Positions 1 through 7,015 are shown, counted from the first letter of the stretch. The stretch is DNA of 33,923 bases from Oscillospiraceae bacterium (GCA_009784445.1 WRBQ01000023.1:1-33923); one strand, 5' to 3'. Numbers and translations are program-made. Notes: generated by a model not told the origin, from the sequence alone.

Positions 1-1
1 C

Positions 2-127
2 TGTATCTTCACGCAGCATCTGGACTTCGACATTCAGTTCCAAGCTGGCCTTGGCGGCGGCAACATCTATCGCAACAACCGCGTGCACTACACGACGACG
101 ATTACGTTTGAAAGTTTTCGGTTTTAA
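2..127 (+). CDS. C-terminal end of an unrecognised protein (partial)
   Basis: An open frame runs in from the left edge and ends at TAA 125-127, giving about 41 residues. The tail is rich in aromatic and beta-branched residues (for example NNRVHYTTTITFESFRF), as in the last strands of a beta-rich domain. The frame is closed 19 bases before the next start codon, which has its own SD, so the two genes probably share a transcript. I do not recognise the family, and the fragment is too short for a functional call. Confidence 0.5.
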   Translation, partial: CIFTQHLDFDIQFQAGLGGGNIYRNNRVHYTTTITFESFRF

Positions 128-146
128 TCATGATGGAGCTTTGTAC

Positions 147-947
147 ATGTATAAACGAGTGATTATTTTAGGCGTAGACGGCGCCGGCAATTTTGTTGCG
201 CAGGCTGAAACGCCTCACATCGATGCGCTGTTTGCGAGCGGCGCTGTCACCTATGAAGGCATGACCTCAATTCCGACGATTAGCGCGGAGTGCTGGGGTT
301 CGATGTTGCTGGGCGCTGGGCCGCAAACGCATAGTCTGACCAACGATATCGTGTCCACCCGGCCATACGACATTAGCTCACTTCATCCTTCGATTTTTCG
401 TGTGGTGCGGGCAGCCATGCCGCAGGCAAAATTGGCCTCGTTTTGCAACTGGGATCCCATCAACACAGGTATCATCGAAGAAAACTTGGGCATAGACAAA
501 TTCACCGCAAGCAGTGATGCCGCCATTTGCGAACAAGTGCTGCAATATCTTGATGCGCATGACCCGGCGCTGGTGTTCGTCCAGTTTGACGAAGTGGATG
601 GCGCAGGCCACCGCCATGGCTACGGCACGCCGCAGTTTTTGGCCAAGCTGACGGAAATTGACGCGCTCATCGGCCGCATCGTTGCGAAATATCGCGACAA
701 GGGCCGGGCCGATGACACGCTGTTCATCGTTAGCGCAGACCACGGCGGCAACCAAAACAACCACGGCGGCGACAGCCTACAAGAAGTGCTAATCTTCATG
801 GGTTTCGCTGGCCACAGCGTGCAGCAGGGCATGCTCAGCGATGTGAATGTGATGGATATTGCAGCGATAGCCGCAACCGCGTTGGGCTGCGAACTCCCCG
901 CAGCGTGGGAGGCAACTATGCCGCAGACATTATTCGCAGCACCTTAA
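147..947 (+). CDS. alkaline phosphatase superfamily (type I phosphodiesterase-like) hydrolase
   Basis: A 266-residue protein of the alkaline phosphatase/phosphodiesterase superfamily, which are two-metal enzymes hydrolysing phosphate mono- or diesters. The metal-binding motifs are in order: VDGAGN near residues 10-15, a Ser/Thr-rich nucleophile region (PTISAECWGS) near residue 50, FDEVDGAGHRHG near 145-156, and SADHGGNQNNHGG near 194-206. There is no signal peptide or membrane segment, so it is probably cytoplasmic. The frame is open further upstream to 51, but ATG 147 is preceded by GGAG at a 9-base distance and starts with the typical strand (YKRVIILGVDGAG). The substrate cannot be read from the sequence. 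It ends at a bidirectional terminator shared with the convergent surface-protein gene. Confidence 0.8.
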   Translation: MYKRVIILGVDGAGNFVAQAETPHIDALFASGAVTYEGMTSIPTISAECWGSMLLGAGPQTHSLTNDIVSTRPYDISSLHPSIFRVVRAAMPQAKLASFCNWDPINTGIIEENLGIDKFTASSDAAICEQVLQYLDAHDPALVFVQFDEVDGAGHRHGYGTPQFLAKLTEIDALIGRIVAKYRDKGRADDTLFIVSADHGGNQNNHGGDSLQEVLIFMGFAGHSVQQGMLSDVNVMDIAAIAATALGCELPAAWEATMPQTLFAAP

Positions 948-948
948 C

Positions 949-987
949 AAAAAACTGCCCCCGCCGCAAGGCAGGGGCTTTTTATTT
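949..987. terminator. bidirectional intrinsic terminator
   Basis: A GC-rich hairpin (957-978, with one C/A mismatch) is flanked by A6 on the left (949-954) and TTTTTATTT on the right. It can stop both the plus-strand hydrolase gene and the convergent minus-strand surface-protein gene. Confidence 0.75.
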
Positions 988-993
988 CAAACG

Positions 994-1944
994 TTACATG
1001 TTAATCAAAATGCGCACAAAGCCAAAAATAGCAAAAAGGTTCACCAGCACCAGCGCGATGATGCCGGCAATGCCCAGCCAATCGATAGTGGTCAAACTTT
1101 CGGCAGGCGGTGCTTCGGTGGTGGTTTCGCCGTCTGCAGTTGTGGCGGTAACTTCAGTTGTAGTTTCGGTTATTGCGGTGGTCGTTGTTGTTGCCCCAGT
1201 TGTGGTCTCTTCAACAGTCACTTCCGTGGTTGATTCACCGGTTGTGGCTTCAGTGGTCGCTTCGGCGGTTGTCTCGGCTACCGTTGTAGTTTCAACTTCA
1301 GTTGTGATCGTTTCGGTTGTCGTGGTTGAAGTAGTTGTGGTAGGCTCAGTCTGATTTGGGTCAAACGGCGAGTCCCAGCGCGGCGGAAACGCAATGCTAT
1401 TTTGCACCAAGAAAGCTTCTTGCAGCATAACGATCTCATAGTAAATCGCTACGATTTCTGTCCACATTCCCCCAAGATAAAGCAAGCCAATCGTTTCTCG
1501 CGTTCTTGCCAAACTCCAAAAATCTTCATACAGCTGACGCCAATTTTCATTATGCTGAGCAGCGTCTATTAGTGTATCATACAGCTCGAATATTCTAAGT
1601 TCCAAAAGCATCCAATCAATGTAATCCGGTTGAACATGCATTTCAACAAGAGGAAACACTTTGGTGGTTGCCGCCCCAATAAAAGCCGCATAATCCCCAG
1701 ATTCATAATAACCGAGAATCCCCAAAGTAATAGGCATCACTTGATTTCTAAATGCCGCTGGACTTGTGCTTGAAGTGAGCGCCAATTCATTTTCAATGGA
1801 AACTATAGCGCCGAGAAGCGCGATTATCCGCTGTGCTTCCAACTCCTCATCTACGCCCGCCGCTGCGCCACTTAGCGCAGCCACTGCACCAACGGCCAGC
1901 ATCAGCACTGCCAACAGCGTCGCCAGTAGTTTTTTCATGTTCAT
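994..1944 (-). CDS. secreted, C-terminally membrane-anchored Thr-rich surface protein (paralogue 1)
   Basis: A 316-residue predicted surface protein. It has a signal peptide (MNMKKLLATLLAVLML..., residues 1 to about 28), then a unique alpha-rich ectodomain (about 30-185). A Thr/Glu/Ala-rich stalk follows (about 187-285, TTTT, TTTE and ATTE units), ending in a hydrophobic C-terminal helix and GFVRILINM. The low-complexity stalk resembles glycosylated spacers of cell-surface proteins. No LPXTG motif is present, so anchoring is by the helix. The start is fixed by GAGAGGA 10 bases upstream. The signal peptide, the 5' leader and the last ~30 residues are nearly identical to those of the second paralogue at 4263-5255, while the ectodomains differ. 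The function of the ectodomain is unknown. Confidence 0.8.
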   Translation of the reverse strand: MNMKKLLATLLAVLMLAVGAVAALSGAAAGVDEELEAQRIIALLGAIVSIENELALTSSTSPAAFRNQVMPITLGILGYYESGDYAAFIGAATTKVFPLVEMHVQPDYIDWMLLELRIFELYDTLIDAAQHNENWRQLYEDFWSLARTRETIGLLYLGGMWTEIVAIYYEIVMLQEAFLVQNSIAFPPRWDSPFDPNQTEPTTTTSTTTTETITTEVETTTVAETTAEATTEATTGESTTEVTVEETTTGATTTTTAITETTTEVTATTADGETTTEAPPAESLTTIDWLGIAGIIALVLVNLFAIFGFVRILINM

Positions 1945-1992
1945 GTGTGTAAAATTCCTCTCTCAATTGTAAAAATAATATGTCTAAAACCC

Positions 1993-2021
1993 ATTATACC
2001 CCCCCCCTATGGAAAAGTCAA
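1993..2021 (-). promoter_or_regulatory. sigma-A promoter with a G9 tract in the spacer
   Basis: On the minus strand TTGACT (2016-2021) and a perfect TATAAT (1993-1998) are 17 bases apart. Nine of the 17 spacer bases, next to the -10 box, are a run of G (C9 at 1999-2007 on the plus strand). It drives the surface protein that starts at 1944. Confidence 0.8.
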
Positions 2022-2065
2022 GAGGTTTTATGTGGATTTTTTGTAAATTTTTCAAATAACGCGAA

Positions 2066-2085
2066 CACCCCTCCGGGGAGGGGTG
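2066..2085 (-). terminator. weak terminator-like hairpin after the mazF-like gene
   Basis: A perfect 8-base-pair stem (CACCCCTC / GAGGGGTG, 4-base loop) follows the mazF-like stop codon. On the minus strand it is followed only by a scattered T-rich stretch (TTCGCGTTATTTG), so termination may be inefficient. Confidence 0.45.
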
Positions 2086-2090
2086 CATAT

Positions 2091-2468
2091 TTATGCTGTC
2101 GCGGAATTCACACTGGTGCCGGTGGTGCCAATGCCCAAGCTAACCGACAGCGCTTGATTCACCCGCTGCATGTCGCGCTGTTCAAGGTTGCCCATGCGCT
2201 CCTTCAGGCGGCGTTTGTCTAGCGTGCGCAGTTGCTCAAGCAACACAATGGAGTCACGCGCAAGGCCGCTGCCGTCGGCGTCGACCTTGATGTGCGTGGG
2301 CAGATCGGTTTTGTAACGCTGGCTGGTGATGGCCGCGGCAATCACCGTTGGACTGAACTTGTTGCCCACGTCGTTTTGCACAATGAGCACAGGCCGCACG
2401 CCGCCTTGCTCGCTGCCCACCACCGGCGTAAGGTCGGCGTAAAAAATATCTCCGCGTTTCACGGTCAC
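2091..2468 (-). CDS. MazF/PemK-family (NdoA/EndoA-like) endoribonuclease
   Basis: A 125-residue protein of the PemK/MazF family, sequence-specific mRNA endoribonucleases. The N-terminus VKRGDIFYADLTPVVGSEQG, then RPVLIVQND and PTVIAAAITS, match the Firmicutes NdoA (YdcE) type closely. The frame could start at GTG 2477, but GGAG would then sit only about 1-2 bases away. GTG 2468 has GGAG 9 bases upstream and aligns with the usual family N-terminus, so 2468 is preferred. No ribbon-helix-helix antitoxin gene lies directly upstream, unlike the usual ydcD-ydcE pair. An antitoxin elsewhere, or a domesticated role, is therefore possible. Confidence 0.9.
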   Translation of the reverse strand: MTVKRGDIFYADLTPVVGSEQGGVRPVLIVQNDVGNKFSPTVIAAAITSQRYKTDLPTHIKVDADGSGLARDSIVLLEQLRTLDKRRLKERMGNLEQRDMQRVNQALSVSLGIGTTGTSVNSATA

Positions 2469-2574
2469 GTTTATCACTCTCCGTCATTTTTTGGCATTAC
2501 TATTTTGCCACGTGTGCGCTGGATTTAATCATGCAAAGACCAAATTGTCCGGAGAATACTCGGCCTTCCTTAAT

Positions 2575-2603
2575 ATAATATGCTGCAGCGCGAAAGTTGA
2601 CAA
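2575..2603 (-). promoter_or_regulatory. predicted promoter of the mazF-like gene
   Basis: Minus strand TTGTCA (2598-2603), 17-base spacer, TATTAT (2575-2580). It would give a leader of about 100 bases before the GTG start at 2468. Confidence 0.45.
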
Positions 2604-2625
2604 GCGTAGTTGTAACGGAAACAGC

Positions 2626-2654
2626 TTGAAATCCCCCTTGCTTTGTGTTATACT
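2626..2654 (+). promoter_or_regulatory. orphan plus-strand promoter facing the AraC gene 3' end
   Basis: TTGAAA (2626-2631), 17-base spacer, TATACT (2649-2654), followed by AGAGGA (2662-2667) and ATG 2676. It reads into the convergent 3' end of the AraC-family gene, where only a 35-codon frame (2676-2783) is open. Confidence 0.45.
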
Positions 2655-2684
2655 TAAGCAAAGAGGAAATTTTTCATGTTGATT

Positions 2685-3584
2685 TTATGCGGCCACAATC
2701 GGCAGCCACAGCTCAATAAATCTTTTTTCGGTGTCCGGTTTTCTGTACCAGTGATGCAGGTTGATTTCCGCGCCGGGTGCTAATTGATAACCAGAGCTCG
2801 GCAGCCATTCGCTCACTGCACGGCGGCGCAGTTCTAGGTGCAGCGATGTGGGAAACGGCACCCGCTCGGTCTCAAACACAGCGTAGGTCGTTGCTGGGAT
2901 TTCGATCATTTCAAAGCGCGCGGCATCTGCCTTGCCCAACACGCACTCTTCCTCAATGCGTTCACGCATGTGTGCAGGCAGCAGGGCAGCAATGTAAAAA
3001 TCATAGCCCTCGTCGTTGATGTTCATGATGAGATTGTAGGTCGCATAAGGATCGTCCGCCATGCCCTGCAAGAGATACTGGTTAGCGCGGGTGTTGACAA
3101 AGAATTCGCACTCTTGGTCTGCTCGACTGCCGGGCGCGCCCCGAAAATGCCGCTTGTAGCCCGTGTAGATGCGTGCCGGTTGCTCTTCAATACGATAGTT
3201 CATAAGATGACCGCCTTCCAAAATAAATTTGAGATGAAGACGAGAAAATGACTTGAGCACAGTCGTATCCCCACGCACCGCACTTGGGTTGACACCATGA
3301 AAACCTGCAAACGCGCGCGCAAAACTGTCCGGATTTTCATAGCCATATTTCAGCGCGATGTCGATGACTTTGCCGCCGCCGTTGCGCAATTCCAGCCCGG
3401 CGAGGGTTAGCCGACGCTTGCGGATATACTCGCCTAGCGTGAAGCCACACAAAATCGAAAACACCCGCTGAAAGTGATAGCTGGAACAATACGCCTGCCT
3501 CGCCACCTGCTCGTAGTCGATTTCGTCCGTCAGGTGCAACTCAATGTAGTCAATTGCTCTGCCGATGCCGGTCACCCAATCCAT
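2685..3584 (-). CDS. AraC-family transcriptional regulator with GyrI-like effector domain
   Basis: A 299-residue regulator. Residues ~5-110 form an AraC/XylS double helix-turn-helix (LTDEIDYEQVARQAYCSSYH, then GYENPDSFARAFAGFHGVNP, the classic second HTH). Residues ~145-299 form a GyrI-like/AraC-effector-binding domain, as in Rob- and SoxS-related multidrug-response regulators. Such proteins sense small amphipathic ligands and activate target promoters. The open frame extends upstream to 3680, but ATG 3584 has a strong SD (GAGGTGAG) at proper spacing and the upstream residues do not look like an HTH protein. A TATAAT lies at 3609-3614 on the minus strand without a clear -35. No obvious target transporter is adjacent; the neighbour is a divergent DNA glycosylase. 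Confidence 0.88.
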   Translation of the reverse strand: MDWVTGIGRAIDYIELHLTDEIDYEQVARQAYCSSYHFQRVFSILCGFTLGEYIRKRRLTLAGLELRNGGGKVIDIALKYGYENPDSFARAFAGFHGVNPSAVRGDTTVLKSFSRLHLKFILEGGHLMNYRIEEQPARIYTGYKRHFRGAPGSRADQECEFFVNTRANQYLLQGMADDPYATYNLIMNINDEGYDFYIAALLPAHMRERIEEECVLGKADAARFEMIEIPATTYAVFETERVPFPTSLHLELRRRAVSEWLPSSGYQLAPGAEINLHHWYRKPDTEKRFIELWLPIVAA

Positions 3585-3711
3585 TTTCTCACCTCGTTTC
3601 TCAACTGTATTATAACGGAAAACGGGCGGGATTGCCCGACAATTTATGCTTTGTTGTGCATGTTTAGTATAGCATGCCAAGAACGAAATAACAAGTGATT
3701 TGGAGAAAACG

Positions 3712-4224
3712 ATGCGACTTTCGCCTGACTTCTTTGCCCAAGATGTCCTCGCCGCCGCGCCTGCTCTGCTGGGTAAAGTGCTGTGTCATCACCTAGACGA
3801 CGGCACCGTGCTGCGTGGGCGCATCACCGAAACTGAGGCATACATGGCCAATGACACCGCCTGCCACGCGCACCGTGGCCGCACACCCCGCAACGCTGTG
3901 ATGTTCGCCGCCGGTGGGCTGAGCTATGTCTACCTGTGCTATGGCATGCACAATTTGCTCAATGTGGTTACCGGCAATGAGGGCGACCCGCAAGCGGTGC
4001 TGGTGCGCGGCATTGTGGACTACCCCGGGCCGGGGCGGTTGACCAAACACCTGCAAATCACCCGCGCGCACAACGCCCTTGACCTACGCACCTCCAATGT
4101 GCTTTGGCTGGAGGACGACGGCTTTGCGGTGGGAGAAATCCGCACGGCGCCACGCGTGGGCATTGGCTATGCCAGCGCGGAGGACCAAGCGCGGTTGTGG
4201 CGGTTTATCATGGCGCAAAAATAA
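3712..4224 (+). CDS. DNA-3-methyladenine glycosylase, Mpg/AAG family
   Basis: A 170-residue protein of the eukaryotic-type alkyladenine DNA glycosylase family (EC 3.2.2.21), which removes alkylated and deaminated purines in base excision repair. Family hallmarks are the N-terminal FFAQDVLAAAPALLGKVL, the catalytic Glu in ITETEAYMANDTACHA, the nucleotide-flipping region RTPRNAVMFAAGGLSYVYLC, and YGMHNLLNVVT. Its length is slightly short for the family (~190-200). TTG 3700 is possible in frame, but ATG 3712 follows GGAG (3702-3705) at the usual spacing. It is divergent from the AraC regulator. A second, unrelated 3-methyladenine glycosylase (Tag) is encoded at 11853. Confidence 0.92.
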   Translation: MRLSPDFFAQDVLAAAPALLGKVLCHHLDDGTVLRGRITETEAYMANDTACHAHRGRTPRNAVMFAAGGLSYVYLCYGMHNLLNVVTGNEGDPQAVLVRGIVDYPGPGRLTKHLQITRAHNALDLRTSNVLWLEDDGFAVGEIRTAPRVGIGYASAEDQARLWRFIMAQK

Positions 4225-4246
4225 AAAGCCCCTCCGAAGAGGAGCT
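4219..4246 (-). terminator. intrinsic terminator of surface-protein paralogue 2
   Basis: On the minus strand there is an 8-base-pair stem with a TTCG tetraloop (4227-4246) followed by TTTTTATTTT. The T-tract overlaps the last codons of the convergent glycosylase gene, so the two 3' ends interlock. Confidence 0.8.
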
Positions 4247-4262
4247 GAGTTATTTGCTCAAG

Positions 4263-5255
4263 TTACATGTTAATCAAAATGCGCACAAAGCCAAAGATGG
4301 CAAAAAGGTTCACCAGCACCAGCACGATGACGCCGCCAACAGCCAGCCAATCGATGGTGGTCAAGCCTTCTTGGGGCGGGGTGGTGGTTTGAGTTATCTC
4401 TGTTGTTGCGGTTGTGGCTTCAGTCGCGGCAGTTGTTGTGGTCGTTGTAGTAGCTTCCGCGGTTGCCGTTGTAGTCGTCGTGGCCTCTGTAGTCGCCTCA
4501 GTGGTTGTCTCGACTACCGTGGTTGTGGCTTCTGTAGTCACCTCGGTGGTTGTCTCGGCTACCGTTGTGGTTTCAGCAGGCGCAGTTGTGATCACTTCGT
4601 CACACAAGCACACGTCCGCTTCGGGGTTCACAGGGCAAGCAGGCGCTGTAGCCGGGCTGCGCAGCCAATCGCGCACTTCAACATCTTGGTCAGCCAAAAT
4701 TTCCACGAGCGTATCATTCAGCCCGACTATAATAGCCAATGCGTCTTCCACATCACCTAACAAAACCTGTTGTACAGCAGCTTCGCTAGTCGCATTAAAC
4801 ACGCCAAAAGGTAACGCGTATCCCGCGTCGTCATAAATTTCGAAAAGAAAAATTGTTCGGAAAAATTCAGTGCTAAACGCCATTGCAATTGGCAGCATGT
4901 ATTCATTAGCCACCGCATCAAGGGCTCTCACCATTCCTAGAAAATCATCATCCCAAAGGCCATCAAGTTCATCCATAGCGGCATTGAAGGCTATCATTGC
5001 CTCGGCACTATTAAACATGGCTTGTAGTCCTTGAACATATGGAAATGACCCTCCGAGCAAAGCTCCAAAATAGCCGGGATAGTAGGCAAACGCAAAAGAA
5101 AAATAGACATCCGCATCACCACATTCTTCGCAAAAACCGCAATCTGGGAAGAAAGAGTATTCGGGTTCGCCAGCCGCGCTGCTCAGCACCGCCATTGCAC
5201 CAACGGCAAGCATCAGCATTGCCAACAAAATCGCCAGTAGTTTTTTCATGTTCAT
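4263..5255 (-). CDS. secreted, C-terminally membrane-anchored Thr-rich surface protein (paralogue 2)
   Basis: A 330-residue paralogue of the protein at 994-1944. It has an almost identical signal peptide (MNMKKLLAILLAMLML...), then a distinct ectodomain beginning with a Cys-containing stretch (CGFCEECGDAD) and Phe/Tyr-rich helices, and a second Cys group before the stalk (ACPVNPEADVCLCDE). A Thr/Glu/Ala-rich stalk and a C-terminal helix ending GFVRILINM follow. An upstream in-frame ATG exists at 5384, but it lies beyond the predicted promoter. ATG 5255 has AAAGGGA 10 bases upstream and the same leader as paralogue 1. The four or more Cys residues suggest a disulfide or metal site that paralogue 1 lacks. 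Ectodomain function unknown. Confidence 0.8.
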   Translation of the reverse strand: MNMKKLLAILLAMLMLAVGAMAVLSSAAGEPEYSFFPDCGFCEECGDADVYFSFAFAYYPGYFGALLGGSFPYVQGLQAMFNSAEAMIAFNAAMDELDGLWDDDFLGMVRALDAVANEYMLPIAMAFSTEFFRTIFLFEIYDDAGYALPFGVFNATSEAAVQQVLLGDVEDALAIIVGLNDTLVEILADQDVEVRDWLRSPATAPACPVNPEADVCLCDEVITTAPAETTTVAETTTEVTTEATTTVVETTTEATTEATTTTTATAEATTTTTTTAATEATTATTEITQTTTPPQEGLTTIDWLAVGGVIVLVLVNLFAIFGFVRILINM

Positions 5256-5303
5256 GTGTGTAAAATCCCTTTCAATTTGTAAATTTAATGTTTCACCACA
5301 CAC

Positions 5304-5333
5304 ATTATACTTGATGCCCGGGGCAAATGTCAA
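5304..5333 (-). promoter_or_regulatory. sigma-A promoter of surface-protein paralogue 2
   Basis: Minus strand TTGACA (5328-5333), 18-base spacer, TATAAT (5304-5309). It is divergent from the ribU promoter 34 bases away. Unlike the paralogue 1 promoter it has no long G run. Confidence 0.8.
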
Positions 5334-5366
5334 GTAAAATTTTCGAAGCTCGCTCGCATTTTCCGC

Positions 5367-5395
5367 TTGACAAACGCCCGCCATTGTGTTAAACT
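5367..5395 (+). promoter_or_regulatory. promoter of the FMN riboswitch/ribU transcript
   Basis: TTGACA (5367-5372), 17-base spacer, TAAACT (5390-5395). Transcription would start near 5402, just ahead of the riboswitch. Confidence 0.75.
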
Positions 5396-5410
5396 AGCAA
5401 CAACTCAATA

Positions 5411-5523
5411 GCATTCTTCAGGGGTGGTGAAATTCCACACCGGCGGTAAAGCCCGCCAGCCCGCAAGGGCAGATTCGGTGAAACTCCGAAGCCGACGGTT
5501 AAAGTCCGGATGAAAGAAGAGTG
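5411..5523 (+). ncRNA. FMN riboswitch (RFN element)
   Basis: It has the canonical conserved blocks of the FMN aptamer in order: CTTCAGGGGTGGTGAAATTC, ACCGGCGGTAAAGCCCGC, the GGTGAAACTCCGAAGCCGAC block and GGTTAAAGTCCGGATGAAAG, closed by CTTC/GAAG pairing. It lies between a promoter and a terminator hairpin upstream of a riboflavin-transporter gene, so FMN binding is expected to switch ribU off at the transcription level. Confidence 0.97.
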
Positions 5524-5549
5524 TACTATGCATGGCTCTGCTTGCATTG

Positions 5550-5590
5550 TTACTCCTAAGAGGATTGCCTTTTGGGGGTAATATTTTTTG
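5550..5590 (+). terminator. riboswitch expression-platform terminator
   Basis: An imperfect stem of about 10 base pairs (5550-5560 with 5569-5581, several G-T pairs) is followed by TATTTTTTG. It sits between the aptamer and the ribU SD (AAGGAG, 5592-5597), where a regulated intrinsic terminator is expected. Confidence 0.75.
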
Positions 5591-5604
5591 CAAGGAGACT
5601 CATC

Positions 5605-6177
5605 ATGCAAACCAAAAGAACTCGCCCGCTCATCGCCATTTGCGCCACGGCATTGCTAGCTGCTCTGGCCGTGGTGCTCTACGCCCTAGGGTTCCCCATC
5701 TTCCCCGCTGCACCATTTCTGCGGCTGGATTTCTCCGACGTACCCGCACTGGTGGCGGCGCTGCTGTTTGGCCCAATCTACGGCGTGGCCGTGAATTTGA
5801 TTCAAAACCTGTTTGGCTTTTTGGTGCTGGGCAGCGGCGCGATACACGCTGGCATGGGCAACTTGATGAACTTTGTGGTGGGCACGGCCTTCATTGTGCC
5901 CTATGCCATCATCGTGCGCCGCGCAAGAAAAAAGCACGGGCTTTTGCTGGCCAGTGCGATGGGCATGCTATCCATTCTCATCATCGGTTTTGGCATGAAC
6001 ACCATTGTGATGCCGCTATTTTTCCGGTTTATCGTGAACATGCCGCCGGCTGAAATCTGGCCCATGGTGTGGGGGGCCATTTGGTTTTCCACGGCGCTCA
6101 ATGCCATCAAAGGCGTGGTGCTGAGTGTGGCAGGCGTTGCGATCATGCGCATTAAAAAGCGGCTCCGATTATTTTAG
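5605..6177 (+). CDS. ribU: riboflavin ECF transporter substrate-binding subunit RibU
   Basis: A 190-residue membrane protein with about six hydrophobic segments, matching the S-component fold of energy-coupling-factor transporters. It binds riboflavin and works with the shared EcfA/A'/T module, which is not encoded here. Family features are FPAAPFLRLDFSDVPALVAA in the first loop and transmembrane segment, and GPIYGVAVNLIQNL. The start ATG 5605 has AAGGAG 7 bases upstream; the in-frame start at 5572 lies inside the terminator. The FMN riboswitch directly upstream supports the riboflavin assignment. The next gene begins 15 bases downstream, so the riboswitch may control more than ribU. Confidence 0.95.
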   Translation: MQTKRTRPLIAICATALLAALAVVLYALGFPIFPAAPFLRLDFSDVPALVAALLFGPIYGVAVNLIQNLFGFLVLGSGAIHAGMGNLMNFVVGTAFIVPYAIIVRRARKKHGLLLASAMGMLSILIIGFGMNTIVMPLFFRFIVNMPPAEIWPMVWGAIWFSTALNAIKGVVLSVAGVAIMRIKKRLRLF

Positions 6178-6181
6178 GGAG
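6144..6181 (+). repeat. imperfect 38/39-base direct repeat, copy A (ribU 3' end)
   Basis: The last bases of ribU plus the following SD (CATGCGCAT...TTATTTTAGGGAG) recur at 6967-7005 with about 87% identity and one gap. The two copies bracket the hypothetical gene 6193-6966. Each supplies an SD to the gene that follows it. Confidence 0.7.
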
Positions 6182-6192
6182 AAGAATTTACG

Positions 6193-6966
6193 ATGGAAGA
6201 ATTCATGAACCTATTTGGCAATGCGATAAACGCACTTGTTGCGGGGGACTCAACAGCGATCCAACAGATCAACGAGTTTATTGCATCAAGTCGGTCTGAG
6301 CAAACCCAAACAGACTGTGATCGACTGCAAGCGTGGGCAGAGCAGTATAACAACCATTGCCCAGAAATTCTTGCTAAACTGGAAAATGAAATCGTGCGTG
6401 AAGAATTTGCTTCGGGTGGCGAAGGCCTGCATCGCGGCTGGTATTGCCCCTGTCCAATTCAAGATTTAATTGTAACAGGTTGTCATCGCGGCCGATTGCT
6501 CAAGCGCGTAACATCACGCAGCAAACCAAGATACCGTTACGGTTTTAACGCAAGCGATGAGTTGATTGTGGCTTATACCATGGCTGAATTTCATACAATT
6601 CCCGAAATCATCTTGCGCCAAGGCAACACCGAGCTTGGCTTTGGGCTGCGCAACAACCAAATCGACACCATATCAGAGTGCGTATTTGACGAGCAAGGTA
6701 GGCTGGCAAGCTATCAATTTGCAACGTATACAGCTAACTTTGGAATTGGACGGCACGATAGTTTTGTCTATCACTATGACGAACAAGGCTTGTCAAGTTT
6801 TGATGGCTTCTTCGGGGATCGATATCACTTCATTCGCGACGAAGAGGGTTACCTTGATCGTTTCATCATTAGAAAAATCAACCGTGACGGCGAGTCGTAT
6901 CTTCCATCAAATTGGGACGACAGCGAATACCCCATGTTGCGCAAAAGCATACGCCGCGTGAAATGA
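6193..6966 (+). CDS. hypothetical protein
   Basis: A 257-residue soluble protein that I do not recognise. It has an acidic helical N-terminus (~1-65), a Cys-containing segment (WYCPCPIQDLIVTGC, ~82-97), and a C-terminal half of regularly spaced aromatic/Asp/Gly beta-type motifs (for example FVYHYDEQGLSSFDGFFGDR and YHFIRDEEGYLDRFIIRK). These recall the YD-type strands of Rhs-like proteins but do not match them clearly. No signal peptide or membrane segment is present. GGAGAAG lies upstream of ATG 6193. It is flanked by a 38/39-base direct repeat, which suggests later insertion or duplication between ribU and the HD gene. Confidence 0.7.
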   Translation: MEEFMNLFGNAINALVAGDSTAIQQINEFIASSRSEQTQTDCDRLQAWAEQYNNHCPEILAKLENEIVREEFASGGEGLHRGWYCPCPIQDLIVTGCHRGRLLKRVTSRSKPRYRYGFNASDELIVAYTMAEFHTIPEIILRQGNTELGFGLRNNQIDTISECVFDEQGRLASYQFATYTANFGIGRHDSFVYHYDEQGLSSFDGFFGDRYHFIRDEEGYLDRFIIRKINRDGESYLPSNWDDSEYPMLRKSIRRVK

Positions 6967-7005
6967 CATGCGCATAAAAAAAACGGTTGCGGTTATTTTA
7001 GGGAG
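6967..7005 (+). repeat. imperfect 38/39-base direct repeat, copy B
   Basis: Second copy of the ribU 3'-end sequence (compare 6144-6181). It provides the SD (GGAGGA, 7002-7007) for the truncated HD-domain gene. The copy still encodes MRIKK at its start, as in the RibU C-terminus. Confidence 0.7.
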
Positions 7006-7015
7006 GAATGTCAAC

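Noticed and set aside
905-1354. Val/Ser-rich plus-strand ORF opposite the Thr-rich stalk
   Set aside because: It is the antisense shadow of the ACN-repeat stalk of the surface protein and has no promoter or SD. The same holds for the Val-rich ORF at 4414-4836.
2491-2682. 63-codon plus-strand ORF in the mazF/AraC gap
   Set aside because: No SD, no family resemblance, and it runs through both predicted promoters of the gap.
3637-3642. TTGTCG as a -35 box for the AraC gene with TATAAT 3609-3614
   Set aside because: The spacer would be 22 bases, too long for a sigma-A promoter, so only the -10 box is noted.
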